Shown: piece by piece, positions 16,195 to 24,748 of the stretch
Position numbering within the stretch: the first letter of the stretch is position 1
How the letters are laid out: the number at the start of each line of letters is the position of its first letter
NCBI GenBank assembly: GCA_021604805.1
Contig: BQJR01000001.1
Location: forward strand, 620,001 to 684,000
DNA length: 64,000 nt
Direction: 5' to 3'
From: Planctomycetota bacterium
GTDB taxonomy: Bacteria > Planctomycetota > B15-G4
The notes under the pieces: generated by a model
What the model was told of the DNA's origin: nothing
The model's database searches: none
The model's input: the letters and a program-made list of their open reading frames with translations, nothing else
Translations under genes and position numbers: made by a program

Positions 16195-18540
16195 ATGAAA
16201 CTCAGCATCGGACGCGTGCTGCTCATCACCACGCTGCTCGGCTTCTCGATCTTGTTGCTCGGCGGCTGGTCGATCTACGGCAGCCGGGCTCCCATCCCCG
16301 GCGCCGTCGTCACCGAGGGTGGCGAGACGCTCTTCGGTCGCGACCAGATCCTCGGCGGGCAGGCCGTCTACCAGAAGTACGGGCTCATGGACTGGGGCTC
16401 GGTGCTCGGACACGGCACCTACTTCGGCCCCGACTTCACGGCGGAGCTGCTCCACCGGCGCGTGGAGTTGCTGCGCAGTGGACTCGCACAGAACACCTAC
16501 GCCCGCAGGTACGACGACCTCACGCTCGCCGAACGCGACGCCGTGGACGCCGCCGCGCAACGCGTCATCAAGCGCAACCGCTACGACGACTCCAGCGACA
16601 CGCTCACGCTCCCCCCCGAAGAAGTCGCAGCCTTCGAAGTGATCGAGTCGGAGCTGCGCAAACGCTTCACCGAAGGCGAACCCGACCGCGCGCTGCCCGC
16701 CGGCGTGATCAAGGAAGAGCACCTGCCCGCCACGCGCAAGTGGGTCGCGGCCGGCGACCAGATCCACCAGGTGAGTGCCTTTTTCTGGTGGACGGCCTGG
16801 CTCGCCGGCGCCGAGCGCCCCAACGACGACACGACCTACACCAACAACTGGCCCTACGACGAAGACGCCGGCAACACGGTGAGCAAAGGCGCCATGCTCT
16901 GGAGCGGCGTGTCGGTGGCGGTGCTGCTCGCGCTGCTCCCGCTCGTGATCCTGGCCTACTTCAAAGGCCGCTACTGGATGGAGGACGCCTACGCCGAAGG
17001 CCAGTTCCCGAAGCAAGAACTCAGCTGGTTGCCGGTGTACCCGAGCCAACGCAAGACGCTGAAGTACTTCGTCATCGCGGGCGCGCTGTTCCTCGTGCAG
17101 ACGCTGCTCGGCGGCTACATGGCCCACTACTACGTGGACGGCAGCGGCTTCTACGGCTTCGACCTCTCAGCGCTGCTGCCCTTCGTGGTGGCCAAGACCT
17201 GGCACCTGCAGCTGGCGATCTTCTGGATCGCGACCGCGTGGCTCGGCCTGGGGCTCTACATCGCGCCGCTCATCGGCGGACGTGAACCCAGAGGACAAGG
17301 CCTGCTCGTGGACATCCTGTTCGGCGCGGTCGTGCTCGTGGCCGTGGGTTCGCTCGCAGGCGAGTGGCTCGGCGTGCAAGGCATGCTCGGCGAACACTGG
17401 TGGCTGCTCGGTCACACCGGCTGGGAGCTGATCGAGCTGGGCCTGCTCTGGAAGGGTCTGCTCGCGGTGGGCTTCATGCTGTGGTTGTTCATCGTGGCGC
17501 GCGCCAGCGTGGGCGCGCTCAAGAGCGACCCCGAACGCGCAGGCCTGGTGAAGCTGTTCCTGATCGCCGCCGCCGCGATCCCGGTGATGTTCTGCGCGTC
17601 CTTCCTGATCACCCCCGGCACGCACATCACCATGGCCGACTACTGGCGCTGGTGGGTCATCCACCTCTGGGTGGAAGGCATGTTCGAGGTCTTCGCCGTG
17701 GTCGTGGTCGGACTGCTCTTCGTGAACATGGGCCTGGTGACGCGTCGCTCGGCCACGCGCGCGCTCCAGTTCCAACTGATCATCCTGCTCGGCAGCGGCC
17801 TGATCGGCACCGGTCACCACTACTACTGGATCGGCAGCAACGACCTGTGGATCTCACTGGGTTCGATCTTCAGCGGACTCGAAGTCATCCCGCTCACGCT
17901 GCTCGCCATCGAAGCCGTGGAGCACTGGGCCGTGATGCGCAAGGCGGGGAAAGACTTCGCGTACAAGCACGTGTTCGGCTTCCTGGTGGCCGTGGCCTTC
18001 TGGAACCTGTTCGGCGCGGGAGTGCTGGGCTTCCTGATCAACCTGCCGATGGTCAGCTACTACGAACACGGCAGCTTCCTCACGGCCAACCACGGCCACG
18101 GCGCGCTCATGGGCGTGTTCGGCATGCTCGCCATCGCGCTCGCGCTCTACTGCGTGCGCAACGTGTGCACGGAGAAGGGTTGGAACGACAAGCTCTTCCG
18201 CGTGAGCTTCTGGGGCCTCAACATCGGCCTGCTCGGCATGATCCTGCTCACACTCACACCGGTGGGCGTGATCCAGCTGCAGCACGCCGCGGAGCACGGT
18301 TTCTGGTCGGCGCGCAGCCTCGAGTTCTACAAGCAGGATCACGTGCAAGCGCTGCTCTGGATGCGCATGTTGCCCGACATGATCTTCATCGGGCTCGGTG
18401 TGGTGCCGCTGTTGTTGGGGCTCTGGCAGGCCTTCCGCAACCCGCGCCCCGACACGCCGATCGAGGAGCCCGTGCGTGAGGAGCTGCGCTTCATCGCGCC
18501 CCCCTTGGTGCAGGCAGAACGAGGGACGACGCTGCACTGA
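16195..18540 (+). CDS. norZ: quinol-dependent nitric oxide reductase, fused single subunit
   Basis: 781 aa, membrane haem-copper-oxidase superfamily. It has the extra N-terminal part of qNOR (TM1 RVLLITTLLGFSILLLGGWS, then FGRDQILGGQAVYQKYG and HGTYFGPDFTAELLHRR), replacing the NorC subunit, followed by about 12 membrane helices. Ligands seen: H337 (WHLQLA) and H635 for low-spin haem b, H633 for haem b3 (TANHGHG), and H490 (HLWVEG, with E494), H541 and H542 (GHHYYW) for FeB. The enzyme reduces 2 NO to N2O with quinol electrons. No norC, nirS/K or nosZ gene is adjacent, suggesting NO detoxification rather than full denitrification. It is downstream of the hemerythrin gene and the DNR boxes. 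Confidence 0.96.
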   Translation: MKLSIGRVLLITTLLGFSILLLGGWSIYGSRAPIPGAVVTEGGETLFGRDQILGGQAVYQKYGLMDWGSVLGHGTYFGPDFTAELLHRRVELLRSGLAQNTYARRYDDLTLAERDAVDAAAQRVIKRNRYDDSSDTLTLPPEEVAAFEVIESELRKRFTEGEPDRALPAGVIKEEHLPATRKWVAAGDQIHQVSAFFWWTAWLAGAERPNDDTTYTNNWPYDEDAGNTVSKGAMLWSGVSVAVLLALLPLVILAYFKGRYWMEDAYAEGQFPKQELSWLPVYPSQRKTLKYFVIAGALFLVQTLLGGYMAHYYVDGSGFYGFDLSALLPFVVAKTWHLQLAIFWIATAWLGLGLYIAPLIGGREPRGQGLLVDILFGAVVLVAVGSLAGEWLGVQGMLGEHWWLLGHTGWELIELGLLWKGLLAVGFMLWLFIVARASVGALKSDPERAGLVKLFLIAAAAIPVMFCASFLITPGTHITMADYWRWWVIHLWVEGMFEVFAVVVVGLLFVNMGLVTRRSATRALQFQLIILLGSGLIGTGHHYYWIGSNDLWISLGSIFSGLEVIPLTLLAIEAVEHWAVMRKAGKDFAYKHVFGFLVAVAFWNLFGAGVLGFLINLPMVSYYEHGSFLTANHGHGALMGVFGMLAIALALYCVRNVCTEKGWNDKLFRVSFWGLNIGLLGMILLTLTPVGVIQLQHAAEHGFWSARSLEFYKQDHVQALLWMRMLPDMIFIGLGVVPLLLGLWQAFRNPRPDTPIEEPVREELRFIAPPLVQAERGTTLH

Positions 18541-18555
18541 GCTCGAGCCGACACT

Positions 18556-18601
18556 GCGGCCGTGACCGTCGGCACGACGGTCGCGGCCGCGCTCGTTTGT
18601 T
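18556..18601 (+). terminator. rho-independent terminator after norZ
   Basis: A 15-bp stem (GCGGCCGTGACCGTC at 18556-18570 with GACGGTCGCGGCCGC at 18576-18590; one T-G wobble) has loop GGCAC. It is followed by a short T-rich tail (TCGTTTGTT). It sits 16 bp after the norZ stop and just before marC. Confidence 0.8.
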
Positions 18602-18611
18602 AGAAACGGGC

Positions 18612-19223
18612 ATGGATGACATCGCGCGCTCCCTCATGTTGCTGCTCGTGTTGCTCAACCCCTTCCTGGTGGTGATCTACCTGGTGGACGTGGTCGAGAA
18701 GCTCGACGCTGCCCAGTTCCGTCGCGTGCTGCTGCGCGCCGGCCTCATCTCTGCGGGCGTGTTCTGCGCCTTCGCGCTCCTCGGCGATGCGATCTTCTCG
18801 CAGCTCGTGAACGCAGAGTTCGCGTCCTTCCAGATCTTCGGCGGCGTGGTCTTCCTGCTGATCGGCCTGCAGTTCGTGTTCCGCGGCCCGCACGCCATCG
18901 AGATGTTGCGCGGCGATGCGCAGCACTTGGCCGGCGCCATCGCCATGCCGGTGCTCATCGGGCCCGGCACGATCAGCGCCAGCGTGCTCATCGGCAAGCG
19001 TCACTCGGCGCTCAGCGCTTGCCTGGTGGTGGCGCTCGCGGTGCTGGTCTGCGTGCTGCTGCTCGTCGCACTCAAACAACTCCACGATCGTGTGCGACCG
19101 CGCAGCGAAGCGCTCGTGCAACGCTACATCGAGGTCGCCGGACGCATCACAGCGCTCGTCGTGGGCACCGTGTCGATCGACATGATCATGCGCGGCGTGG
19201 AGACCTGGTCCGCGAAGTTCTGA
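18612..19223 (+). CDS. MarC family integral membrane protein
   Basis: 203 aa with six predicted membrane segments: SLMLLLVLLNPFLVVIYL, LLRAGLISAGVFCAFALLG, FQIFGGVVFLLIGLQFVF, IAMPVLIGPGTISASVLIG, LVVALAVLVCVLLLVALK and ITALVVGTVSIDMIMRGV. The MPVLIGPGTI motif is the family signature. MarC/UPF0056 proteins have no firm function; an earlier link with antibiotic resistance was not upheld. ATG 18612 was preferred to TTG 18597. A terminator separates it from norZ, so it is likely its own unit. Confidence 0.9.
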   Translation: MDDIARSLMLLLVLLNPFLVVIYLVDVVEKLDAAQFRRVLLRAGLISAGVFCAFALLGDAIFSQLVNAEFASFQIFGGVVFLLIGLQFVFRGPHAIEMLRGDAQHLAGAIAMPVLIGPGTISASVLIGKRHSALSACLVVALAVLVCVLLLVALKQLHDRVRPRSEALVQRYIEVAGRITALVVGTVSIDMIMRGVETWSAKF

Positions 19224-19259
19224 GCAGGCTCGAGGCCTCGCAACCGCGCACCAACGACA

Positions 19260-19295
19260 GCGCCCCCGCCTCGGCGTGAACCGAGACGGGGGCGC
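19260..19295. terminator. GC-rich hairpin between convergent genes
   Basis: Stem GCGCCCCCGCCTCGG (19260-19274) pairs with CCGAGACGGGGGCGC (19281-19295) with one C-A mismatch and loop CGTGAA. It lies between marC and the convergent lamin-tail gene and could stop transcription from either side; the T tail is weak. Confidence 0.6.
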
Positions 19296-19326
19296 GCATC
19301 CGTCAACGGGTGTGTCGCGGGGCGAC

Positions 19327-20490
19327 TCAGCCGTCGGCGGCCAGGGCCAGGTTGGTGATGCGGCAGTCCGCACCACCCATGCCGGCGCTGACGACCTGGA
19401 TGAACAGGTCCATGTCGACGTCGGGCAGGTCGCCGCCGAAGCTGTACTCACCGGCACCGTCGGCCACGCGCGTGATCAGCAGGCTGCTGCCGCCGAGCGC
19501 CACGTTCAGCGCCAGGTCGGGGCACTGCGGCAAGGGCTGCACGCCCGTGTCGAAGCCGAAGAACAGGAACAGCATGTCGCCGGGGTTGGCGCCGCCGAAG
19601 GAGAAGGTGTTCGCGACACCCTGCACGCCGGGAGCCACGATCACGGTGGTGCTACCGACCGCGGCAGCGTTCGGCGTGGGCGCGGCAGTGGCGAAGGTCG
19701 CGCTCACGTTCTCGGTGGTCTCGTCGGCACCGGTGGCGCCGTTGCCGCCGGTGATCTCTTCGAGGCCTTCCGAGAGGTTGATGCGCTGCGCGGAGGAACC
19801 GCTGCCCGGGGAGGCGGCGTCGTCCTGCTCGGCGAAGGGCAGCTCGTCGGCGTAGGTGCTCGTGTCGGTGTCGGCGTCGGGGCCGTCGATGGACACGCCG
19901 GTCTTGTCGACCTTCTCGTTGCTGCCGCCCCAGTTCACCTGGTCGAGGTCGGTGACGAGGTCACTGACGCCGTCCCAAGCGAACAGGATCACGATCTCGT
20001 CGCCGTTCGTGAGACCGGCTTGCAGGTCGTTGGCCGGATCGCCGGAGCTGTTGATCGAGCCGGGCACGGCCTCGAGCATGTCGGGGATCGCATCCGCCAC
20101 GAGGCCGTCTTCGGCGATCTCGTAGGTGCAGTCCACGCCGTACTCGGCGAAGAAGGCGTCGGAGCCGTTCAGCGCCACGGTCTGGTACTCACCGGAACCG
20201 ATGCTCGCACCGGCCGGGAAGCGCGCCGTGAAGTCACCGAAGCTGCCGCCGCCGGGGTTGCCGATCACGATGTTGTAGTAGAAGACGCCACCGCCGCCGA
20301 AGGTCGCGTCGCTGAGGTACACGTCCGTGAGGTCGATGGCCGCGCCGGTGGAGTTGTAGATCTCGACGAACTCGCCATCGGTGGGCGTGACGACGAACTC
20401 GCTGATCAGCAAGCCCTGCTGCGCGCTGGCGGTGGTTCCGAGGGCGCCGACGGCGAGAGCCGCAGCGGCAAGAGTCTTGAGGTGCTTCAT
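19327..20490 (-). CDS. secreted lamin-tail (LTD) domain protein
   Basis: 387 aa. Signal peptide MKHLKTLAAAALAVGALGTTASAQ. A lamin-tail domain follows at about 25-190: GLLISEFVVTPTDGEFVEIYN, IDLTDVYLSDATFGG, and a strand pattern through VALNGSDAFFAEYG. The LTD immunoglobulin-like fold occurs in many bacterial secreted proteins and is thought to anchor or display partners. The C-terminal ~130 residues form a second beta-rich domain (ANTFSFGGANPGDMLFLFFG to ITNLALAADG) I do not recognise. ATG 20490 is chosen by the signal peptide. Probably extracellular or surface; no enzymatic residues seen. Confidence 0.8.
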   Translation of the reverse strand: MKHLKTLAAAALAVGALGTTASAQQGLLISEFVVTPTDGEFVEIYNSTGAAIDLTDVYLSDATFGGGGVFYYNIVIGNPGGGSFGDFTARFPAGASIGSGEYQTVALNGSDAFFAEYGVDCTYEIAEDGLVADAIPDMLEAVPGSINSSGDPANDLQAGLTNGDEIVILFAWDGVSDLVTDLDQVNWGGSNEKVDKTGVSIDGPDADTDTSTYADELPFAEQDDAASPGSGSSAQRINLSEGLEEITGGNGATGADETTENVSATFATAAPTPNAAAVGSTTVIVAPGVQGVANTFSFGGANPGDMLFLFFGFDTGVQPLPQCPDLALNVALGGSSLLITRVADGAGEYSFGGDLPDVDMDLFIQVVSAGMGGADCRITNLALAADG

Positions 20491-20891
20491 GGGTGAGTTC
20501 CGCTCCCTGTGGATCGATGAGCCGCCCCTACGCACGTAGAGGCCGACGGTCCGAGGAGCATCATCACTACACAAAAGGATCTAGTAAAGCTGATCCACAG
20601 GTTCCGAGAGGATCTGAGCGGCAGGGACTCGGGCAGTGTTCGTGGAAAACCTCGCGGCGATCGCGCCCTCTCGCACGCTGAGTGGCCAGACTGGGTGCTT
20701 CGCGCGGTGCAAGGATCGTGGAGAACTCGGCTCGGGCGGGCCCTGAGGCGCGGGAGTCGACGAGCGCGCCGGTCGCCACCTGGCCCCGTCGGCTGCCGCC
20801 GCAGCCCTCAGCCTGCGCGCGCCGGCAAGGTTCGCGGGGCCACCTCCCGACCTGCTAAGGTTCGGGGCCCCCAAGACCTTTGGAGTCGCAA
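20491..20891. other. 401-bp intergenic region, divergent promoters
   Basis: No gene recognised. A less G+C-rich stretch at about 20562-20600 lies upstream of the lamin-tail gene and is the best candidate for its promoter. The remainder is G+C-rich and featureless up to the SlyD ribosome binding site (GGAG at 20882-20885). Confidence 0.5.
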
Positions 20892-21374
20892 GTGCAGATC
20901 GCGCAAAACACCGTCGCAACCATCGACTACACCCTCACCAACGACGCCGGAGAGGTGCTCGACAGCTCGGAAGGCCGCGGCCCGATGGCCTACGTCCACG
21001 GCGTCGGCGCCATGATCCCCGGCTTGGAGAAGGAACTCGAGGGCAAGGCGGGCGGTGACAACTTCGACATCCGCATCGCCCCCGAGGACGCCTACGGCCA
21101 GCGCAGCGAGGAGCTCATCCACGCTGTGCCGCGCGCGCAGCTCCCGCCCGACGCCCCCGTGGAGCCCGGCGTGCAGTTCCAGGCCGAGACGCCCGACGGC
21201 ACGCACACGCTCACCGTGGTGAAGGTCGAAGGCGACACCGTGCACATGGACGCCAACCACCCGCTCGCCGGCGTGGCGCTCAACTTCAAGGTCGACGTGC
21301 GCGAAGTGCGCGAAGCGACCGCCGAGGAGATCGAGCACGGCCACGCCCACGGCAAAGGCGGCCAAGAGCACTGA
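20892..21374 (+). CDS. SlyD-type FKBP peptidyl-prolyl cis-trans isomerase
   Basis: 160 aa. FKBP N-terminal part with TIDYTLTNDAGEVLDSSEG, then YVHGVGAMIPGLEKELEGK, an inserted IF chaperone flap (~70-120: EDAYGQRSEELIHAVPR, VHMDANHPLAGVALNF), and return to FKBP strands. The NHPLAG motif is diagnostic of SlyD-like proteins. It ends with a short His-rich tail (EHGHAHGKGGQEH), much reduced from the metal-binding tail of E. coli SlyD. It is a cytoplasmic folding helper and proline isomerase. GTG 20892 is chosen: GGAG lies six bases upstream. Confidence 0.93.
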   Translation: MQIAQNTVATIDYTLTNDAGEVLDSSEGRGPMAYVHGVGAMIPGLEKELEGKAGGDNFDIRIAPEDAYGQRSEELIHAVPRAQLPPDAPVEPGVQFQAETPDGTHTLTVVKVEGDTVHMDANHPLAGVALNFKVDVREVREATAEEIEHGHAHGKGGQEH

Positions 21375-21387
21375 GCCTGCGTTGTCC

Positions 21388-21436
21388 GCGCGGTCGCGAC
21401 CGCGCGCGCGTGCTGGGTTACTTCAGGTAACCCAGC
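21388..21436. terminator. two adjacent hairpins between convergent genes
   Basis: An 18-bp perfect palindrome GCGCGGTCGCGACCGCGC (21388-21405) is followed by GCTGGGTTAC (21412-21421), loop TTCAG, and GTAACCCAGC (21427-21436). The second stem includes the stop codon of the minus-strand sulfatase-like gene. Probably a bidirectional stop; no clear T tract. Confidence 0.45.
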
Positions 21437-22869
21437 GCGCGCAGTTCAGCGAGCCGTTCGGGGTCGAGCCCTTCCACATCTACGATGGGCTCCCCCACGC
21501 GCTCGACCAGCAGCTCCGCGTCGCTGCGCATCGCGTCGAGCAACGCGCGCAAGGCTTGCACCGACGCTCGCATCGCAGGGTCGGCCGCGAGGTCGGTGAG
21601 TTCGTGCGGGTCGTCGTCGATGGCGTAGAGCTTCGGCTCCTGCTTCGCGCCGGTGATCAACTTGTGCCCGCCGTCGAACACGGCGTCTTGTCGCAAGGTG
21701 CCTTCGGTGGCGAGCACGCGACGGTCGTCGACCAAGGACTCGAAGGGCCACAGGCTCTCGCCCTGTAAGGCCGGATGGCTGCGCAGACCGAGCAGCTCGA
21801 TGAGCGTGGGCAGGATGTCGAGATGACTCACGCGCGCGCTCACACGTGAACCGCTGTGCCCGCCCGGCGGACGCACGATCAGCGGCACCCAGAGCTCGGC
21901 CTGGTTGATGCGCCGGTGACTGAAGGTGCCGTGCTCTCCGAAGGCCTCGCCGTGATCCGAAGTCACGATCACCCACGCGTCGTCGAGCCAACCTTTGTTC
22001 TCGAGTGCGCCGAGCAAGCGCCCCACGCCCGCGTCGACACCGTGGATCGCGCCGTCGTAGAGCGCCTTGAGGTAGATGAGGTCGGCCTCTGAGAACGAGG
22101 TGCGGTCGAGCTGCTTCCAGAACAAGCGCAGCGCGCCGTCGAGCTCCGCCAGCTTGCCGCGATCGCGGCGCGCCGAGAGCGTCTCGGCCAACTTCTTGAG
22201 CGTGCCGAAGGCGTTCGGGTCGGTGAACAGGTCGTGGCCCGGCGCCGGGAGGTACGGCGCGTGCACGCCGTAGGTGTGCACGAACAGAAAGGTGGGGTCG
22301 TCGGGCGCGTTCTGCAGCCATTGCTCCACGTCGTCGAGCTTCTGGTCGAAGGGCTCGTAGACGGACTCGAAGTGTTGGTAGCCGCGCGCGAAGCCGTAGT
22401 CGGACGTGAGAATCCCACCGTCGGCGAAGGCCGCCGTGCGCCAACCGGCCTTGCTCATCATCTCGGGCAAGTACGGCAAGTTCGGCGAGGGCAAGGCGGG
22501 CCGCTCGTTGTAGATGCCGTGCACGCGCGGCAACACGCCGGTGAACAAGCTCGTGTGCGACGGCCCCGTGCTCGACGAGGCCGCGATCACGTTCTCGAAG
22601 AGGTACGCCTCTTCAGCGAGCGCATCGAGCACGGGCGAGGTCTCACGCTCGTAGCCGTAGCAAGACAGATGATCGGCGCGCAGCGTGTCGATCGAGATGA
22701 GCACCACGTGCGGGCGGCGCTCGGCGTCGTCGGGGCCCTGCTCACCAGAGGACTCGTCGGCCTCCGAACCGCAGGCAGCGAGCAGGCACAGGAGCAGCGC
22801 GAGAGACAGCGCCCCGCGACACACACGCGGTCGCCCGAAGCAGAGGATCAAAGGCTCATTGGCAAGCAT
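21418..22869 (-). CDS. sulfatase-fold lipoprotein (alkaline phosphatase superfamily)
   Basis: 483 aa. Lipoprotein signal LSLALLLCLLAACG followed by an acidic linker. The sulfatase fold begins HVVLISIDTLRADHLSCYGY. The nucleophile loop is SSSTGPSHTSLFTGVLPRVHG, with Thr where classical sulfatases have the formylglycine Cys/Ser. The second metal site is VIVTSDHGEAFGEHGTFSHR. The tail ELRALGYLK is shared in style with the protein at 8397-9806, so the two are paralogues of one non-formylglycine subgroup. Substrate unknown; phosphoester or phosphonate cleavage is as likely as sulfate release. Membrane-anchored by inference. Confidence 0.85.
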   Translation of the reverse strand: MLANEPLILCFGRPRVCRGALSLALLLCLLAACGSEADESSGEQGPDDAERRPHVVLISIDTLRADHLSCYGYERETSPVLDALAEEAYLFENVIAASSSTGPSHTSLFTGVLPRVHGIYNERPALPSPNLPYLPEMMSKAGWRTAAFADGGILTSDYGFARGYQHFESVYEPFDQKLDDVEQWLQNAPDDPTFLFVHTYGVHAPYLPAPGHDLFTDPNAFGTLKKLAETLSARRDRGKLAELDGALRLFWKQLDRTSFSEADLIYLKALYDGAIHGVDAGVGRLLGALENKGWLDDAWVIVTSDHGEAFGEHGTFSHRRINQAELWVPLIVRPPGGHSGSRVSARVSHLDILPTLIELLGLRSHPALQGESLWPFESLVDDRRVLATEGTLRQDAVFDGGHKLITGAKQEPKLYAIDDDPHELTDLAADPAMRASVQALRALLDAMRSDAELLVERVGEPIVDVEGLDPERLAELRALGYLK

Positions 22870-22939
22870 GGCGACGAAGCATATCAGGCCTGCGCGCCGC
22901 TGCCGCGCGCGAGTCGCTGCTCACCTCCGGACATGAAGA

Positions 22940-22970
22940 CGCCCCGGCCGACACGAGGTCGACCGGGGCG
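22940..22970 (-). terminator. GC-rich hairpin downstream of beta-domain gene
   Basis: CGCCCCGGCCGAC (22940-22952) pairs with GTCGACCGGGGCG (22958-22970), one mismatch, loop ACGAG. On the minus strand it is followed by TCTTCATGT. It lies 44 bp after the stop of the gene ending at 23014. Confidence 0.65.
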
Positions 22971-23013
22971 CAGAGGGCGCTGCGAGGCGCCGTCGTCGCG
23001 GGGTGAAGCGCGC

Positions 23014-24582
23014 TCAGTCGCCGGTGGTCACGTCCACCGGGTCGGGGCAGAAGCGCAGACGCGTGATCGCGCCCGAGCCGCCCAGGGCGAGCACCACACG
23101 ACGCACACCACTCAGGTTCACGTCAATGAGTTGCACGCTGCCGTCGGGCATGTCCGGCACCACGATCGAACTGATCAGCATGTCGCTCGCGTCGTAGAAG
23201 AACAGCTCGTCGAGCTCGTCGGCGTCCACGTCGAGCACGCGCGTGGACAGGATCGTGACGTCGTAGTCGAAGGCGAACTCGATCTCGCCGCCGCCGGCTT
23301 CATCGTCGGGATCGTCGACCAGGCCGTCGGCCGGCGCCACGTCGATGTCGTCCTCGGCCACGATCAGCACGAAGCCGAGCGCCTCGTCGTTGCCGGGCAC
23401 CATCGGGTTCGGCGTGAGCAGGTCGGGGTCGCCGCCGGTGGGGTTGCCCGAGTCGAACAGGATCGCCTTGTCGGGGTGGTTCTGTTGCGGCTCGCCGCGG
23501 CTGCCGAAGTTCTCGGCGCTGATCGTGACGCCCAGGAAGGCGTACTGGTTCGTGATCCACTCGCCGGTGCTGAACTCGATCGGGCGACCGACGCTGTCCT
23601 CGTTGAAGTTGAGGATGCGCGGGCACGGGATCAGGTCGAGCGGACCCACGCCGCCGGAACCTTGGAAGTAGACCTCGAAGCGATCGACCTCGGTCTCGAA
23701 GAAGTTCACGGTCTGCACCGAGCCGTCGCCGAGCGAGATCATCGGGATCACGACGTCGGCGTTCATCAGGTCGCCGTTGCGGTAGAAGCGCAGCTCCGTG
23801 CCCGGCTCTTCGTCGATGTCGATGAGCGTGACGGCGCAGAGCGTGGTCGGCTCGTCGAAGTCGAAGATCAGGCTACCGCCGTCGGACTCGTCGTCGGGCA
23901 CGTCGATGAGCCCGTCGACCGGGTTACTGTCGCCGTCGTTCTCGGCGAGGATCAGCAGGTTGCCGAGCGCGGTGTCGTTGCCGATCGGTCCGACCTGCGG
24001 CGTGGCGAGGTCGAAGTCACCGCCGGTGCGGTTGCCCGAGTCGAACAGGATCGCCTTGTTCGGGTGACCGCCGTTGTTGTTGTCGGCCGAGATGTGCAAG
24101 CCGATGTCGGCCCACTGCTCGGTGATGATGCGGCCGGCGACCATCACGGAGTCGTCGCCGAGGGTGTGGTTGAAGTCGAGCGTGACGCACTCGGGCGCGC
24201 CCACACCGAAGACTTCGCTGGCGGCGATCTCGTCGATCACGATGCCTGCGTCGGTGTTGTAGGCGGCGGCGAAATGCACAGGGCGGTTGAAGGAGTCGAT
24301 CAGCGCCTCGGGTGCCGAGAAGCTGAACGTTCCTCCGCCTTGCGCGTCGAGCTCGGCGTAGCCCATCAGCCAGGTCTTGTTGAAGTGGAAGCTCTCGCCA
24401 CCGAAGGCGAGGTAGACCGCGAAGAACGGGCCGCTTGCGCCCTGCACCTGCACACTGATGGCGACATGTTCCGCCGGCGCGGTTTCGTAGTACACGTTCA
24501 TGCCCGTGGGAGCGAGCTGCGCGCTGGCAATGCCTGTCGTGAGCAACAGACCGGCGAACGCGCGAGAGAGCGAGAGAGTCAT
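23014..24582 (-). CDS. secreted protein with duplicated ~190-residue beta domain
   Basis: 522 aa; family not recognised. Signal peptide MTLSLSRAFAGLLLTTGIASA. An N-terminal beta domain (~22-130) is followed by two homologous units, about 132-325 and 326-520. Repeat hallmarks are HPNKAILFDSGNRTGGDFDL versus HPDKAILFDSGNPTGGDPDL, then NDTALGNLLILAEN versus NDEALGFVLIVAED, then PDDESDGGSLIFDF versus PDDEAGGGEIEFAF. Each unit is rich in Asp/Asn and probably binds calcium. Such modules occur in planctomycete and marine secreted proteins of unknown function. ATG 24582 is chosen by signal peptide. Extracellular by inference. Confidence 0.75.
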   Translation of the reverse strand: MTLSLSRAFAGLLLTTGIASAQLAPTGMNVYYETAPAEHVAISVQVQGASGPFFAVYLAFGGESFHFNKTWLMGYAELDAQGGGTFSFSAPEALIDSFNRPVHFAAAYNTDAGIVIDEIAASEVFGVGAPECVTLDFNHTLGDDSVMVAGRIITEQWADIGLHISADNNNGGHPNKAILFDSGNRTGGDFDLATPQVGPIGNDTALGNLLILAENDGDSNPVDGLIDVPDDESDGGSLIFDFDEPTTLCAVTLIDIDEEPGTELRFYRNGDLMNADVVIPMISLGDGSVQTVNFFETEVDRFEVYFQGSGGVGPLDLIPCPRILNFNEDSVGRPIEFSTGEWITNQYAFLGVTISAENFGSRGEPQQNHPDKAILFDSGNPTGGDPDLLTPNPMVPGNDEALGFVLIVAEDDIDVAPADGLVDDPDDEAGGGEIEFAFDYDVTILSTRVLDVDADELDELFFYDASDMLISSIVVPDMPDGSVQLIDVNLSGVRRVVLALGGSGAITRLRFCPDPVDVTTGD

Positions 24583-24748
24583 GGGGGGTCTCAACAAGAG
24601 GTGGTGTCGACGGACCTCGAGAAGCGCGCCTGCTGCTCCGTCGCCCGGCGCTTCCGAGGAGCGCGCCGATTGTAGCGCCCCCCACTGGCAGGTCGCGCCA
24701 CTCGTTTCACCCGAGATGACTTCGACGCATCAAGTAACAACTATGTGT

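Noticed and set aside
22234..24675. An 813-codon plus-strand frame over the sulfatase-like gene and beta-domain gene
   Set aside because: Spans two real minus-strand genes and a terminator; no motif.
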